From Rhodothermales bacterium (lineage in GTDB: Bacteria > Bacteroidota > Rhodothermia > Rhodothermales > JANQRZ01): a stretch of DNA of 64,000 bases. Both the position numbers and the translations under genes were made by a program. Location: contig JBDUXZ010000005.1 in NCBI GenBank assembly GCA_039944855.1, positions 1-64,000 of the forward strand. Direction: 5' to 3'. Under the pieces are notes generated by a model. The model saw only the letters and a list, made by a program, of their open reading frames with translations. It had not been told where the DNA came from and searched no databases. Positions 6,536 through 14,992 of the stretch are shown here, piece after piece. Numbering within the stretch: the first letter of the stretch is position 1; the number at the start of each line of letters is the position of its first letter.

Positions 6536-9160
6536 ATGCCCCGTTTCCTGTTCGCTGCCGTTATTGCAATATCCTTTGCCGTCGCCGGCTGCTCCTCCAC
6601 CCAAGAGGTCTACGAGATCACCGAGGTTGACCGCCCCGCCGAATACGCCAGCGACTCGCTGACGTTCGAGGCCCAGCGCGCCCGCGTCGACTACATCCAG
6701 CCCGCCCGCGTGACGCCGGACGTGGCCCCGGACCGCGACTACGACCTGCTCACGACGGCGCTCGACGTGTCGTTCGACTTCGCGGACGAGGCCGTCGTCG
6801 GGACGGCGCGGCACACGCTCTCGCCGCTGCGCAACGGGCTCGCCCGGTTCTACTTCCACGCCGAGGCGATGGAGATCCAGTCCGTCCGGCAGGTCGTGGA
6901 TGGGGAGGATGTCGGCGTCGGGTTCGAATATGACTCGACGCGGCTGACGATCGTGCCACGGGAGCCGCTGGCTCTCGACTCGGCGTACACGTTCGTCGTC
7001 GATTACGTCGCGCACCCGACGCGCGGGGCGGGACAGGGAAGCCTCGGCGATGGCGGGAAAGGGCTCTACTTCATCGATCCGATGGGTACCGACCCGTACC
7101 GGCCGACGCAGATCTGGACGCAGGGGCAGGCCGAAAGCAACCGCCGCTGGTTCCCGACGTGGGATTACCCGAACGACCGGATGGCGTTCGAGATCACGAT
7201 GACCGTCCCGGATTCGCTTGTCACCGCCTCGAACGGCGCGCTCGTCGAGCAGACGCCGATGCCGAACGGGCTCCGCCGCGACCGCTGGGCGCTCTCCGGC
7301 GATCAGCCCGCGTACCTCGCCGCCGTCGCGGCGGGCGCCTTCGCCGTCGTGCGCGACTCCGTCGTGAGCACGGACGGTCGGACGATCCCCGTCGAGTACT
7401 TCGTCGAGCCCGCCTTCGCCGAGGCCGCCGGGCGCATCTTCGGCGAGACGCCTGCGATGATCCGGTATTTCGAAGAGAAGATCGGCGTGCCGTACCCGTG
7501 GCAAAACTACAAGCAGATGCCGGTGCGCGACTTCACCGCCGGCGGGATGGAGAACACGACGATCACCAAGCTCTACGAATGGATCCAGACCGACGAGCGC
7601 GCCTACCTCGACGTGACCGGCCGCGACCTCATCGTCCACGAACTCGCGCACCAGTGGTTCGGCGACCTGCTGACGGCCGAGGACTGGGCCAATCTCGCCC
7701 TCAACGAGAGCTTCGCGTCATATCTGGAAGAGGTCTACATCGAAGACACGGAGGGCCGCGCCGACGCGCAGGCGCATGGGATCGAAGACCGCCTCGCGTA
7801 CTTCGAGCAGGCCGAGACGCTGCGCCGCCCGATCGTGTGGTACGGCTACGACACGCCGACGGCGATGTTCGACCGGCACACGTACCAGAAGGGCGGGCAG
7901 GTGTTGAACCAGCTCCGCTTCGAGCTCGGCGACGAGGCGTTCTGGCGCGGGATCAACCGCTACGTCGAGCAGAACCGCTATCGCACGGTCGAGCTCGACG
8001 ACCTCCGCCAGGCGTTCGAGGAGGTGACGGGCCGGAGCCTGCGCCGCTTTTTCGACCAGTGGTTCCGCGAGCCCGGCCACCCCGTCCTCGACGTGGAGCA
8101 GGCGTACTTCGCGGGCAGCACGCTCTACACGGTGCAGGTCGTGCAGCGGCAAGACCTGAAAGAATCGCCCGTGTTCGCTTTCGACGTGAACGTGGAGCTG
8201 AACTACCCGACCCGCCCGACGGAAGTCCGCCGCGTGCGGATCGCCGCGGCCGATACGACGCTGCGGTTCAAGGTCCCCGAGAAGCCGTCGTTCGTCCGTT
8301 TCAACGAAGGCAACTGGGCGTTCGTTGAGGCAACGATCGAGCAGCCGCTCAGCGAGACGCTCGTGCAGGCGGTGTCCGACGATGAGATGGCGGGCCGCTA
8401 CGCCGCTATCGTTTCGCTGTCGAAGCAGGAGTTGAATCCGCAGGTTCGCGCTGCGCTTGTCCAGACAGCGACGGAAGACGAGCACGCCTTCGTCCGCGAG
8501 CGCGCCGCCGAGGCGCTGGAGCGCTACGCGCAGATCGCCGAGGTCCGCAGCGTCCTCGCCGGGCTCGCCCAGCGCGACGACGCGCCGTCTGTGCGCCGCG
8601 CCGCGCTCACGAGCATCGCAGGGCCCTCGGCGCAGGCGAAGCCCGTGCTGCAAGCGGCGCTCGCCGATCCGTCGTACCTCACGCAGGCCACGGCCGTCCG
8701 CCTCTTCGCCGAGCACTTCCGCAGCGAGGCGTTCGACGCCTTCCGGCCGCTCTTCGACCTCGCCTCGTGGCGGGGGACCGTAGAGGAAGCGCTCATCGAG
8801 ACGATCACGAAGTACCGCCTCGGCGAGATGGAAGGTGTCGGCGTGCTGACGGCGAAGACGGGCGTGATGAATCCCGACAACGTTCGGCTCGCCGCCATCA
8901 ATGGCCTCCTCGTCTGGGCGCGTCGGGATGAAGACGTGCGGCCCGTCGCGGCGTCCGCACTCGCCCGGCTCGTCGGCGACGAGCGGCCCGGCGTCCGCCA
9001 GGCCGTCGCCTCGGCGCTCGCCGAGATCGGCGACGAGGCGTCGATCGCCGCGCTCGAAGCGCAGGTCGAGGTCGAGCGCGACCCCGTCGTAGAGGCGGCG
9101 CTGCGCGGGGCGGTCGAGCAGATCAAAAAGGGCTCGACGCAGGTGCGGGCCGGTGAGTAA
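6536..9160 (+). CDS. M1-family metallo-aminopeptidase lipoprotein with C-terminal HEAT-like repeats
   Basis: This 874-residue zinc aminopeptidase removes N-terminal residues from peptides. It is exported: residues 1-20 form a signal peptide ending in a VAGC lipobox, which predicts a lipid-anchored envelope enzyme. The exopeptidase motif GGMEN is at residues 336-340, and the zinc site HELAH is at 368-372 with the third ligand E391 (HExxH-x18-E). After the catalytic region, about residues 630-860 form Ala/Arg/Leu-rich helical repeats (for example VRAALVQTATEDEHAFVRER and VRQAVASALAEIGDEASIAAL) of HEAT/PBS type. The frame is open 26 residues upstream, but the ATG used here starts the signal peptide. 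One copy of the GTTATTGCA motif lies in the signal-peptide codons. Confidence 0.93.
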   Translation: MPRFLFAAVIAISFAVAGCSSTQEVYEITEVDRPAEYASDSLTFEAQRARVDYIQPARVTPDVAPDRDYDLLTTALDVSFDFADEAVVGTARHTLSPLRNGLARFYFHAEAMEIQSVRQVVDGEDVGVGFEYDSTRLTIVPREPLALDSAYTFVVDYVAHPTRGAGQGSLGDGGKGLYFIDPMGTDPYRPTQIWTQGQAESNRRWFPTWDYPNDRMAFEITMTVPDSLVTASNGALVEQTPMPNGLRRDRWALSGDQPAYLAAVAAGAFAVVRDSVVSTDGRTIPVEYFVEPAFAEAAGRIFGETPAMIRYFEEKIGVPYPWQNYKQMPVRDFTAGGMENTTITKLYEWIQTDERAYLDVTGRDLIVHELAHQWFGDLLTAEDWANLALNESFASYLEEVYIEDTEGRADAQAHGIEDRLAYFEQAETLRRPIVWYGYDTPTAMFDRHTYQKGGQVLNQLRFELGDEAFWRGINRYVEQNRYRTVELDDLRQAFEEVTGRSLRRFFDQWFREPGHPVLDVEQAYFAGSTLYTVQVVQRQDLKESPVFAFDVNVELNYPTRPTEVRRVRIAAADTTLRFKVPEKPSFVRFNEGNWAFVEATIEQPLSETLVQAVSDDEMAGRYAAIVSLSKQELNPQVRAALVQTATEDEHAFVRERAAEALERYAQIAEVRSVLAGLAQRDDAPSVRRAALTSIAGPSAQAKPVLQAALADPSYLTQATAVRLFAEHFRSEAFDAFRPLFDLASWRGTVEEALIETITKYRLGEMEGVGVLTAKTGVMNPDNVRLAAINGLLVWARRDEDVRPVAASALARLVGDERPGVRQAVASALAEIGDEASIAALEAQVEVERDPVVEAALRGAVEQIKKGSTQVRAGE

Positions 9161-9264
9161 AGCGTGAAGCGTAAAACGTAAGGGTGCCAGCACGCATACG
9201 TTTGCGCGTACACTCCCACACCTCCACACTCTCAAACCCCTACACTTCCAATTCCCAACGCACC

Positions 9265-10372
9265 ATGGACCCCCAACTGTTAGAGCGCATCCACGCGCTC
9301 GGAGGCTATCTTTGACGTCGCTCATCGACGGGACAAGCTGGCCGAACTCCAGCAAAAGCGCCTCGACCCGACGTTCTGGGACGACCCCTACTCGGCGCAG
9401 CAAGTAGAGCAGGACATCGCGGCCGAGAAGGAGTGGGTGGACGCCTACGACGCGCTCGTGCAGCGGCAGGAAGACATCGAGACCCTCGCCGAGATGCAGG
9501 CCGAGGCCGACGACGCCGACCTCTCCGACGAGATCGAGCGGGAGTCCGAGGCGCTGCGGCAGGCGCTCGACGCGCTCGAACTGCGCGGCATGCTCGCCGG
9601 GCCGGACGACCACCGCAACGCGATCCTCACGATCCACCCCGGCGCGGGCGGCACCGAAGCCCAGGACTGGGGCGAGATGCTGCTGCGGATGTACACCCGC
9701 TGGGCCGATACGCAGGGCTATAAGACCGAGATGCTGGAATACCAGCCGGGAGAAGGCGCGGGCATCAAGAGCGCCTCGCTCCGCATCGAGGGTCGCTTCG
9801 CCTACGGCTACCTCAAGGCCGAGAACGGCGTCCACCGCCTCGTCCGCATCTCGCCGTTCGACTCGTCGGGCCGCCGCCACACCTCGTTCACGAGCGTGTT
9901 CGTCTATCCCGAAGTCGACGACTCGATCCAGGTCGACGTCAAGCCGGCGGATCTGGAGCTTCAGAAGTTCCACTCCGGCGGGAAGGGCGGGCAGAACGTG
10001 AACAAGGTCGAGACCGGCGTCCGCTACATCTGGACCGGCCAGCTCTCGAATGGAGAAGACGCCCGCGTCGTGGCCGAGTGCACCGAGGAGCGGAGCCAGC
10101 TTCAGAACCGCGAGCGCGCGCTGACGATGCTCAAGAGCCGGATCTACCAGCTCGAACAAGACATCAAAGAGGCGGCGAAGAACGAACAGGAGGCGTCGAA
10201 GAAGAAGATCGAGTGGGGCAGCCAGATCCGCTCGTACGTCTTCCAGCCCTACACGATGGTCAACGACCACCGCACCGAGACGAAGGTGACGGACGTGCAG
10301 AGCGTGATGGACGGCGACCTCGAACCGTTCATCAAAGCCTTCCTTTTGCAGGAGGGACTCAGTCAGGATTGA
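9265..10372 (+). CDS. prfB: Peptide chain release factor 2, made by programmed +1 frameshift
   Basis: RF2 recognises UGA and UAA stop codons and triggers release of the finished peptide. The first frame runs from ATG 9265 for 16 codons to CTT, then meets TGA at 9313-9315. Skipping one base (T at 9313) continues as GAC GTC GCT and opens 352 more codons, giving 368 residues, normal for RF2. The SPF stop-recognition motif is at about residues 196-198 (RISPFDSSGRR) and the catalytic GGQ at about 241-243 (SGGKGGQNVNK). Without the frameshift only a 16-residue peptide is made. The gene follows the M1 peptidase after ~100 bases of low-complexity DNA and ends 3 bases before the small lipoprotein gene. 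Confidence 0.96.
9301..9316 (+). promoter_or_regulatory. RF2 programmed +1 frameshift site
   Basis: The sequence GGAGGCTATCTTTGAC holds the slippery CTT codon followed by the in-frame TGA and a C, the poor-termination context known from prfB genes. A Shine-Dalgarno-like GGAGG lies just upstream and would push the ribosome forward. When RF2 is scarce the UGA is read slowly and the shift occurs, so RF2 controls its own synthesis. The arrangement is seen directly; the mechanism is established for this family. Confidence 0.95.
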
Positions 10373-10375
10373 GCG

Positions 10376-10903
10376 ATGCGACTTCTAGCGATACGTGAGG
10401 GGACGGTAGGGGCGCAGCATGCTGTGCCCCTACGATGGCTCGTGCCGATCTCCTTGCTGCTGTCTTTCGCTGCGTGTAGCGCACGATCAACGGGTCCCAG
10501 ACCTGACGCGGCCGGAGACGATCCGAATCCGTCCCGCATGTTGGATCTCGAACAGGAGGTGTGGAGAATGGCAGGCCGATTGGAGGCGGGGTCGGAAGAC
10601 GAATGCCGTGTTCTCGAAGTAGGAATAGAGCCTGGCGGGGAAGTGTGTGCTTACTTGTCTTTTGCACCGGGCTCTATCAGCGCAGACTCACTCGTCCATA
10701 TGGTCATGCAGTACAATGAGAGCTATCTGGAGTATCGAGATTTGGTCGATGGCTATCTGCTAGCTGACCCTTCGCTTTACGATCCATGCTTCGGAGTAAC
10801 GCCTCCGAAGCGCCCCGAGGTGCGTATCGAAAATCAGCGATGTACGACTGACCCGCCCCAGTCTCCGCCTTTCCTACAATGGCTTCGTCAGAACAATGGC
10901 TGA
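10376..10903 (+). CDS. Small lipoprotein of unknown function
   Basis: The 175-residue frame contains a hydrophobic segment and a lipobox-like site (WLVPISLLLSFAACSARS), so it is likely a lipid-anchored envelope protein. The mature part has several Cys residues (DECRVLEVG, GGEVCAYLS, DPCFGV, QRCTTDP) that could form disulphides in the periplasm, and aromatic-rich stretches. The start is uncertain. The first ATG follows prfB by 3 bases, but codons ~11-20 are read from a dispersed palindromic repeat (10406-10433). A GTG at codon 17 would give a shorter, more usual signal peptide. The last codons overlap the nadB start (ATGGCTGA). No family is recognised. Confidence 0.6.
   Translation: MRLLAIREGTVGAQHAVPLRWLVPISLLLSFAACSARSTGPRPDAAGDDPNPSRMLDLEQEVWRMAGRLEAGSEDECRVLEVGIEPGGEVCAYLSFAPGSISADSLVHMVMQYNESYLEYRDLVDGYLLADPSLYDPCFGVTPPKRPEVRIENQRCTTDPPQSPPFLQWLRQNNG
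10406..10433. repeat. Dispersed palindrome with GCATGC centre, copy 1
   Basis: This 28-base near-perfect palindrome has left arm GTAGGGGCGCA, centre GCATGC and right arm TGTGCCCCTAC, with one mismatch. A sister copy at 25870 has the same centre and outer bases but GTAGAGACGCA arms. This copy begins 33 bases after the prfB stop, the other 34 bases after the M16 protease stop. Here it also runs through the first codons of the lipoprotein frame. Confidence 0.85.
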
Positions 10904-12530
10904 ACGGTACGATTTCCTCGTCATCGGCAGTGGGGTGGCTGGACTGTCGTTCGCCCTCCGCGCGGCCGAGCACGGCACCGTCGCCGTCGTCACGAAAAAG
11001 GCGTCGGCGGAGTCGAACACGAACTACGCGCAGGGTGGGATCGCGGCGGTGATGGACCCGGCGGACTCCGTCGAGGACCACGTCAGCGACACGCTCATCG
11101 CCGGGGCGGGGCTGTGCGACGAGGAGGTCGTGCGGATCGTCGTGACGGAGGGGCCGGAGCGGGTGCGCGAGCTGATGGCGCTCGGGGCAGACTTTGACCA
11201 GGAAGGCGAGGCGCCGGACGCGCCGCTCCACCTCGGCCGCGAGGGCGGGCACTCGGCGCACCGGATTGTCCATGCCGCCGACATGACGGGCCGGGAGGTC
11301 GAGCGGACGCTGCTCGCAAAAGTCCGTGACCACGCGAACATCGACCTGCTCGAATACCACTTCGCCGTCGATCTCATCACGGAGCACCACCTCGGCATCG
11401 ACGTCGGCGCGATCTGGCCTGATCTCCACTGCTTCGGGGCCTACGTGCTCAACGAGGAGACGGGGCAGGTGATGACCGTGCTCGCGAAGGCGACGCTCCT
11501 CGCGGCCGGCGGCGCGGGGCAGGTCTACCTCCACACCACAAACCCGTCGGTGGCGACCGGCGACGGCGTGGCGATGGCGTACCGGGCGAAGGCGCGGATC
11601 GCGAATATGGAGTTCATCCAGTTCCATCCGACGAGCCTCTACGGCTCGGCCGACCAGTTCGGCGGTCGGAGCTTCCTCATCACCGAGGCGGTGCGCGGCG
11701 ACGGCGGCATCCTCCGCAACCAGGCCGGCGAGCGGTTCATGCCCGGCTACGACGAGCGCGCCGAGCTCGCCCCGCGCGACATCGTCGCCCGCGCCATCGA
11801 CGACCAGCTCAAGCGGCGCGGCGAGCCGTTCGTCTGGCTCGACATCTCGCACAAACCGAAGGACGAGATCCTTCGCCACTTCCCGAATATCGCCGAGACG
11901 CTCGACGAGCGGTTCGGAATCGATATGACGAAGGAGCCGATCCCGATCGTGCCGGCGGCGCACTACCTCTGCGGCGGCGTCGTCGTGGACACGAAAGCGC
12001 GGACGAGCATCGCGGGGCTCTTCGCGTGCGGCGAAGTGACGTGCTCGGGGCTCCACGGCGCGAACCGGCTCGCGTCGAACTCCCTCCTCGAAGCGCTCGT
12101 CTACGCCGAACGCGCGCTCGAACCCGCCGTGGCCTACGCCGCCGAAAACGCCATCAACGACGCCGTCCCCGAGTGGGACCAGAGCGGGACGGCGAACCCG
12201 CAGGAGTGGGTGCTCGTGGCGCAGAACCAGCTCGAAGTCCGCCAGGTGATGAGCAACTACGTCGGCATCGTCCGCTCGATGCTGCGGCTCGACCGGGCGC
12301 GGCGGCGCGTCGAACTGCTCCACGAGGAGACCGAGGATTTCTACAAGCGGACGACGGTGTCGAGCGGGCTCTGCGAACTGCGCAACCTCGTCGCCGTGGC
12401 GCACCTCATCGTGCTCTCCGCGATGCAGCGGACCGAAAGCCGTGGGCTCCATTACATGACCGACTTCCCCGAGCCCGACCCGGCGCAGCGGTTCGACACC
12501 GTCCTCAGCTACACGTTCGAAGAAGCGTAG
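10896..12530 (+). CDS. nadB: L-aspartate oxidase
   Basis: This 544-residue flavoprotein oxidises L-aspartate to iminoaspartate, the first step of de novo NAD synthesis. The N-terminal FAD-binding motif is in FLVIGSGVAGLSFALRAAEHG, followed by the family motif SNTNYAQGGIAAV. The second FAD contact CGEVTCSGLHGANRLASNSL and the HYLCGGVVVD stretch are typical of aspartate oxidases and fumarate-reductase flavoproteins. The helical C-terminal domain (RQVMSNYVGIVRS) favours NadB over succinate dehydrogenase A. Length matches E. coli NadB (540). Translation is coupled to the lipoprotein upstream by an 8-base overlap. nadA and nadC are not in the window. Confidence 0.95.
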   Translation: MAERYDFLVIGSGVAGLSFALRAAEHGTVAVVTKKASAESNTNYAQGGIAAVMDPADSVEDHVSDTLIAGAGLCDEEVVRIVVTEGPERVRELMALGADFDQEGEAPDAPLHLGREGGHSAHRIVHAADMTGREVERTLLAKVRDHANIDLLEYHFAVDLITEHHLGIDVGAIWPDLHCFGAYVLNEETGQVMTVLAKATLLAAGGAGQVYLHTTNPSVATGDGVAMAYRAKARIANMEFIQFHPTSLYGSADQFGGRSFLITEAVRGDGGILRNQAGERFMPGYDERAELAPRDIVARAIDDQLKRRGEPFVWLDISHKPKDEILRHFPNIAETLDERFGIDMTKEPIPIVPAAHYLCGGVVVDTKARTSIAGLFACGEVTCSGLHGANRLASNSLLEALVYAERALEPAVAYAAENAINDAVPEWDQSGTANPQEWVLVAQNQLEVRQVMSNYVGIVRSMLRLDRARRRVELLHEETEDFYKRTTVSSGLCELRNLVAVAHLIVLSAMQRTESRGLHYMTDFPEPDPAQRFDTVLSYTFEEA

Positions 12531-12563
12531 TCCGACGCCATCTCGTCGAGGGTCGGCGCGAGT

Positions 12564-12606
12564 CCCTTGACGGAGCAGGGAGCCGAGAGTGCCGTACCGT
12601 CAAGGG
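12564..12606 (+). terminator. Hairpin after nadB
   Basis: The arms CCCTTGACGG and CCGTCAAGGG are perfectly complementary over 10 bases with a 23-base loop, starting 33 bases after the nadB stop. GGCTGCCGG follows instead of a T-run, so intrinsic termination is uncertain. The hairpin itself is plain. Confidence 0.5.
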
Positions 12607-12824
12607 GCTGCCGGCGCGTCATCCGTTCCATGAGGAGCCTGCCCTTCACTCGTAACGCACGGAGAAGCCGAAACCCGCTCTGCGGTTTCATGTTGACTTG
12701 GCAGGATGTGCGTTTGGAGGCCGCCGGGCTCTGACCGTATATTCCGACTGCCTTCCACACGCCCGTGTGTGGGGTGGAGGAGGGGGCCACGTGCCGCCTC
12801 TCTTTGTTTACGACACTCTCGTAG

Positions 12825-12848
12825 ACGCCTGTTCGCTAGAACGGGCGT
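12825..12848 (+). promoter_or_regulatory. Leader hairpin just before rimP
   Basis: The arms ACGCCTGTTC and GAACGGGCGT pair over 10 bases with one G-U pair and a 4-base loop, followed by TTT and, after a few bases, the rimP ATG. It is too close to the start codon to be a simple upstream terminator, so a role in translation or attenuation of the ribosome-maturation operon is possible. This is inference from placement only. Confidence 0.4.
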
Positions 12849-12859
12849 TTCGCGTATAG

Positions 12860-13363
12860 ATGCCTCAGCAACCCTCAGAAAAGCCCCACGTCGCCGCCGC
12901 CCGGGCGGAGAACGTCGACCTCCGGTCGCGCATCCACGCCCTCGCCGACGAGGTCGCCACGGATAGCGACGCCTACGTCGTGGACGTGCAGGTTCGCGGC
13001 CAGAAGGGCTCACGGATCGTCGAAGTGTTCCTCGACGCCGACGAGGGCGTGGGCTCCGACGACCTCGCGCGCCTCTCGCGCAGCCTCGCGTTCTTGCTCG
13101 AAACCGAAGAAGTCGTTAAAGGGAAGTATTACCTCAACGTGTCCTCGCCGGGCGCCGAGCGGCCCCTCGTCCTGCCCCGGCAGTACCGCAAGCACGTCGG
13201 CCGAACGTTCCAGGTAACGACAGGCGCGGGCGACGAAGAGGCAGTACGGACAGGTACACTCGCCGCCGTCCGCGACGACGCATTCGATCTCGACGTCGAC
13301 GGCGAGACCGAAACGATTGCTTTCGCCGATGTGACCGACGCCCGCATCCAGTTGCCCTGGTGA
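12860..13363 (+). CDS. rimP: Ribosome maturation factor RimP
   Basis: The 167-residue product matches RimP (YhbC), which helps mature the 30S subunit. The N-terminal alpha/beta domain contains AYVVDVQVRGQKGSRIVEVF and a DLARLSRSLAFLLE helix. The signature YYLNVSSPGAERPL is followed by the KHVGRTFQV strand and the C-terminal Sm-like barrel ending ADVTDARIQLPW. Length is usual (about 150-170). It is the first gene of the conserved rimP-nusA-infB-rbfA-truB-ribF block and lies 33 bases before nusA. Confidence 0.95.
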   Translation: MPQQPSEKPHVAAARAENVDLRSRIHALADEVATDSDAYVVDVQVRGQKGSRIVEVFLDADEGVGSDDLARLSRSLAFLLETEEVVKGKYYLNVSSPGAERPLVLPRQYRKHVGRTFQVTTGAGDEEAVRTGTLAAVRDDAFDLDVDGETETIAFADVTDARIQLPW

Positions 13364-13396
13364 CCCCCGAATTCCGACCGCTGATTTCCGACTGAT

Positions 13397-14866
13397 ATGC
13401 AAAGCACCCAGCTAGTCTCCGCCTTCGCCGAGATCGCGCGCGAGAAGGACGTCGACCGCGACACGCTCCAACTCATCTTGGAAGACGTGTTTCGCGCCAT
13501 GATCCGCAAGCGCTACGGCGCCGACGACTCCTTCGAGATCATCTTCAACCCCGACAACGGCGACATCCAGATCCTCCACATCCAAGAGGTCGTGGACAAC
13601 ATGGACGTGGAGGACCCGGTCACGCAGATCGAGGAGCGGGACGCGCTCCAGATCGAAGACGATTACGAAGTCGGCGACGAAGTGGCTTCGAACATTCAGA
13701 TCGAGGACTTCGGGCGGCGCACGATTCAGATGGCGCTCCAGACGTTCCGGCAGCGGATCCGCGACATCGAGAAGGAGAACATCTACAAGGAGTATTCCGA
13801 GCTCGTCGGCGAGATCGTCGTCGGCGAGGTGTACCAGATGCGGCGGCGCGAAGTCCTCGTGCTCCACAACAAGACGGAGCTGCTGCTGCCGCGCAACGAA
13901 CAGATTTACAAGGACCGCTATCGCAAGGGCGACATGCTCCGCGCGATTGTCCACGAGGTCCACCGCGAGACGGGCAACTCGCCCCAGGTCATCATCAGCC
14001 GGACGGCGCCGATCTTCATCGAGCGGCTGTTCGAGCTCGAAGTGCCGGAGATCTACGACGGCATCGTCGAAATCAAGAAGATCGAGCGCGAGCCCGGCGA
14101 CCGGGCGAAGGTGGCCGTCGTGAGCTACGACGACCGCGTGGACCCCGTCGGCGCGTGCGTCGGCGTGAAGGGCTCGCGCATCCACGCCGTCGTCCGCGAG
14201 CTCTCGAACGAGAACATCGACGTGATCCCGTGGACCGACGACAAGATCGAGTTCATCAAGCGCTCGCTCGCGCCCGCTAAGCCCGTCGCCGTCGAGTTGA
14301 ATGACGACCTCGACCCGCCGCGCGCCCGCGTCACCGTGCCCTCCGAAGAGGTCTCGCTCGCGATCGGTCGTGGCGGGCAGAACATTCGCCTCGCGTCGCG
14401 CATCACCGGCTACGAGATCGACGTCTACCGCGACATCAAGGAGGACGAGGAGGACGTGGAGATCGACGAGTTCTCCGACGTGATGCCTGCCGACGTCATC
14501 CGCCGCCTCAAAGACATCGGTTGCGATACAGCGAAAGCCGTCCTCGAACTGTCGGAGGACGAGCTCGCCCGCCGCTCCGGCCTCGAGAAAGAGACGACCG
14601 AGAAAATCCTCCTCCTCATGCGCGCCGAGTTCGCTCAGGAGCCGGAGGAGATCGAAGAGATCGTCGAAGAGGTCGCCGACCTCCGCGCCCCGACCTCCGA
14701 CGCGACCGCCGCCCCCGAGGTCGATGCAGACGGGGAGGCCGACGCCGTCGCTGAGGCCGACACCGATGCCGAGGCCGAAGAGACGGCGGAACCCGTTGCC
14801 GAAGACGCGGCCGAGCTGGAGGCCGATGCGGAAGCAGACGACAAACCAACCACGGAAGGAGCATAA
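13397..14866 (+). CDS. nusA: Transcription termination/antitermination factor NusA
   Basis: NusA binds RNA polymerase and RNA and modulates pausing, termination and antitermination. The 489 residues hold the N-terminal polymerase-binding domain (about 1-125), an S1 domain (about 135-200, GEIVVGEVYQMRRREVLVL), and two KH domains (about 210-345) with VDPVGACVGVKGSRIHAVVRE and AIGRGGQNIRLASRITGYEID. A helix-hairpin-helix region follows (VIRRLKDIGCDTAKAVLELS). The last ~70 residues are an acidic Glu/Asp/Ala tail, a common extension in halotolerant or marine relatives. It is preceded by rimP and followed by a 126-base gap to infB. Confidence 0.96.
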   Translation: MQSTQLVSAFAEIAREKDVDRDTLQLILEDVFRAMIRKRYGADDSFEIIFNPDNGDIQILHIQEVVDNMDVEDPVTQIEERDALQIEDDYEVGDEVASNIQIEDFGRRTIQMALQTFRQRIRDIEKENIYKEYSELVGEIVVGEVYQMRRREVLVLHNKTELLLPRNEQIYKDRYRKGDMLRAIVHEVHRETGNSPQVIISRTAPIFIERLFELEVPEIYDGIVEIKKIEREPGDRAKVAVVSYDDRVDPVGACVGVKGSRIHAVVRELSNENIDVIPWTDDKIEFIKRSLAPAKPVAVELNDDLDPPRARVTVPSEEVSLAIGRGGQNIRLASRITGYEIDVYRDIKEDEEDVEIDEFSDVMPADVIRRLKDIGCDTAKAVLELSEDELARRSGLEKETTEKILLLMRAEFAQEPEEIEEIVEEVADLRAPTSDATAAPEVDADGEADAVAEADTDAEAEETAEPVAEDAAELEADAEADDKPTTEGA

Positions 14867-14992
14867 GCCGGAGTCGCTCGTTCCTTACCTTCTTCTCGGA
14901 GGGTCCCCGACGGGGTGGGAACTTGACCGCCCCCGCTGCAGATTTACATAGACTCATGCGGCAGCGAGCCGCACCACACGATTACCCCCTGT

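Larger units (their letters stand above)
12531..12859 (+). other. Intergenic region between nadB and rimP
   Basis: About 330 bases without a credible gene. It contains a terminator-like hairpin after nadB (12564-12606), a short stem CCACAC/GTGTGG near 12755-12770, and a hairpin 12 bases before the rimP start (12825-12848). It is the natural place for the promoter of the rimP-nusA-infB operon, but I cannot point to a convincing -33/-7 pair. The frames here give only Arg/Pro-rich shadows. Confidence 0.6.

Noticed and set aside
7718-10270. 850-codon minus-strand frame opposite the M1 peptidase and prfB
   Set aside because: It is low-complexity antisense sequence crossing two well-identified genes and their gap.
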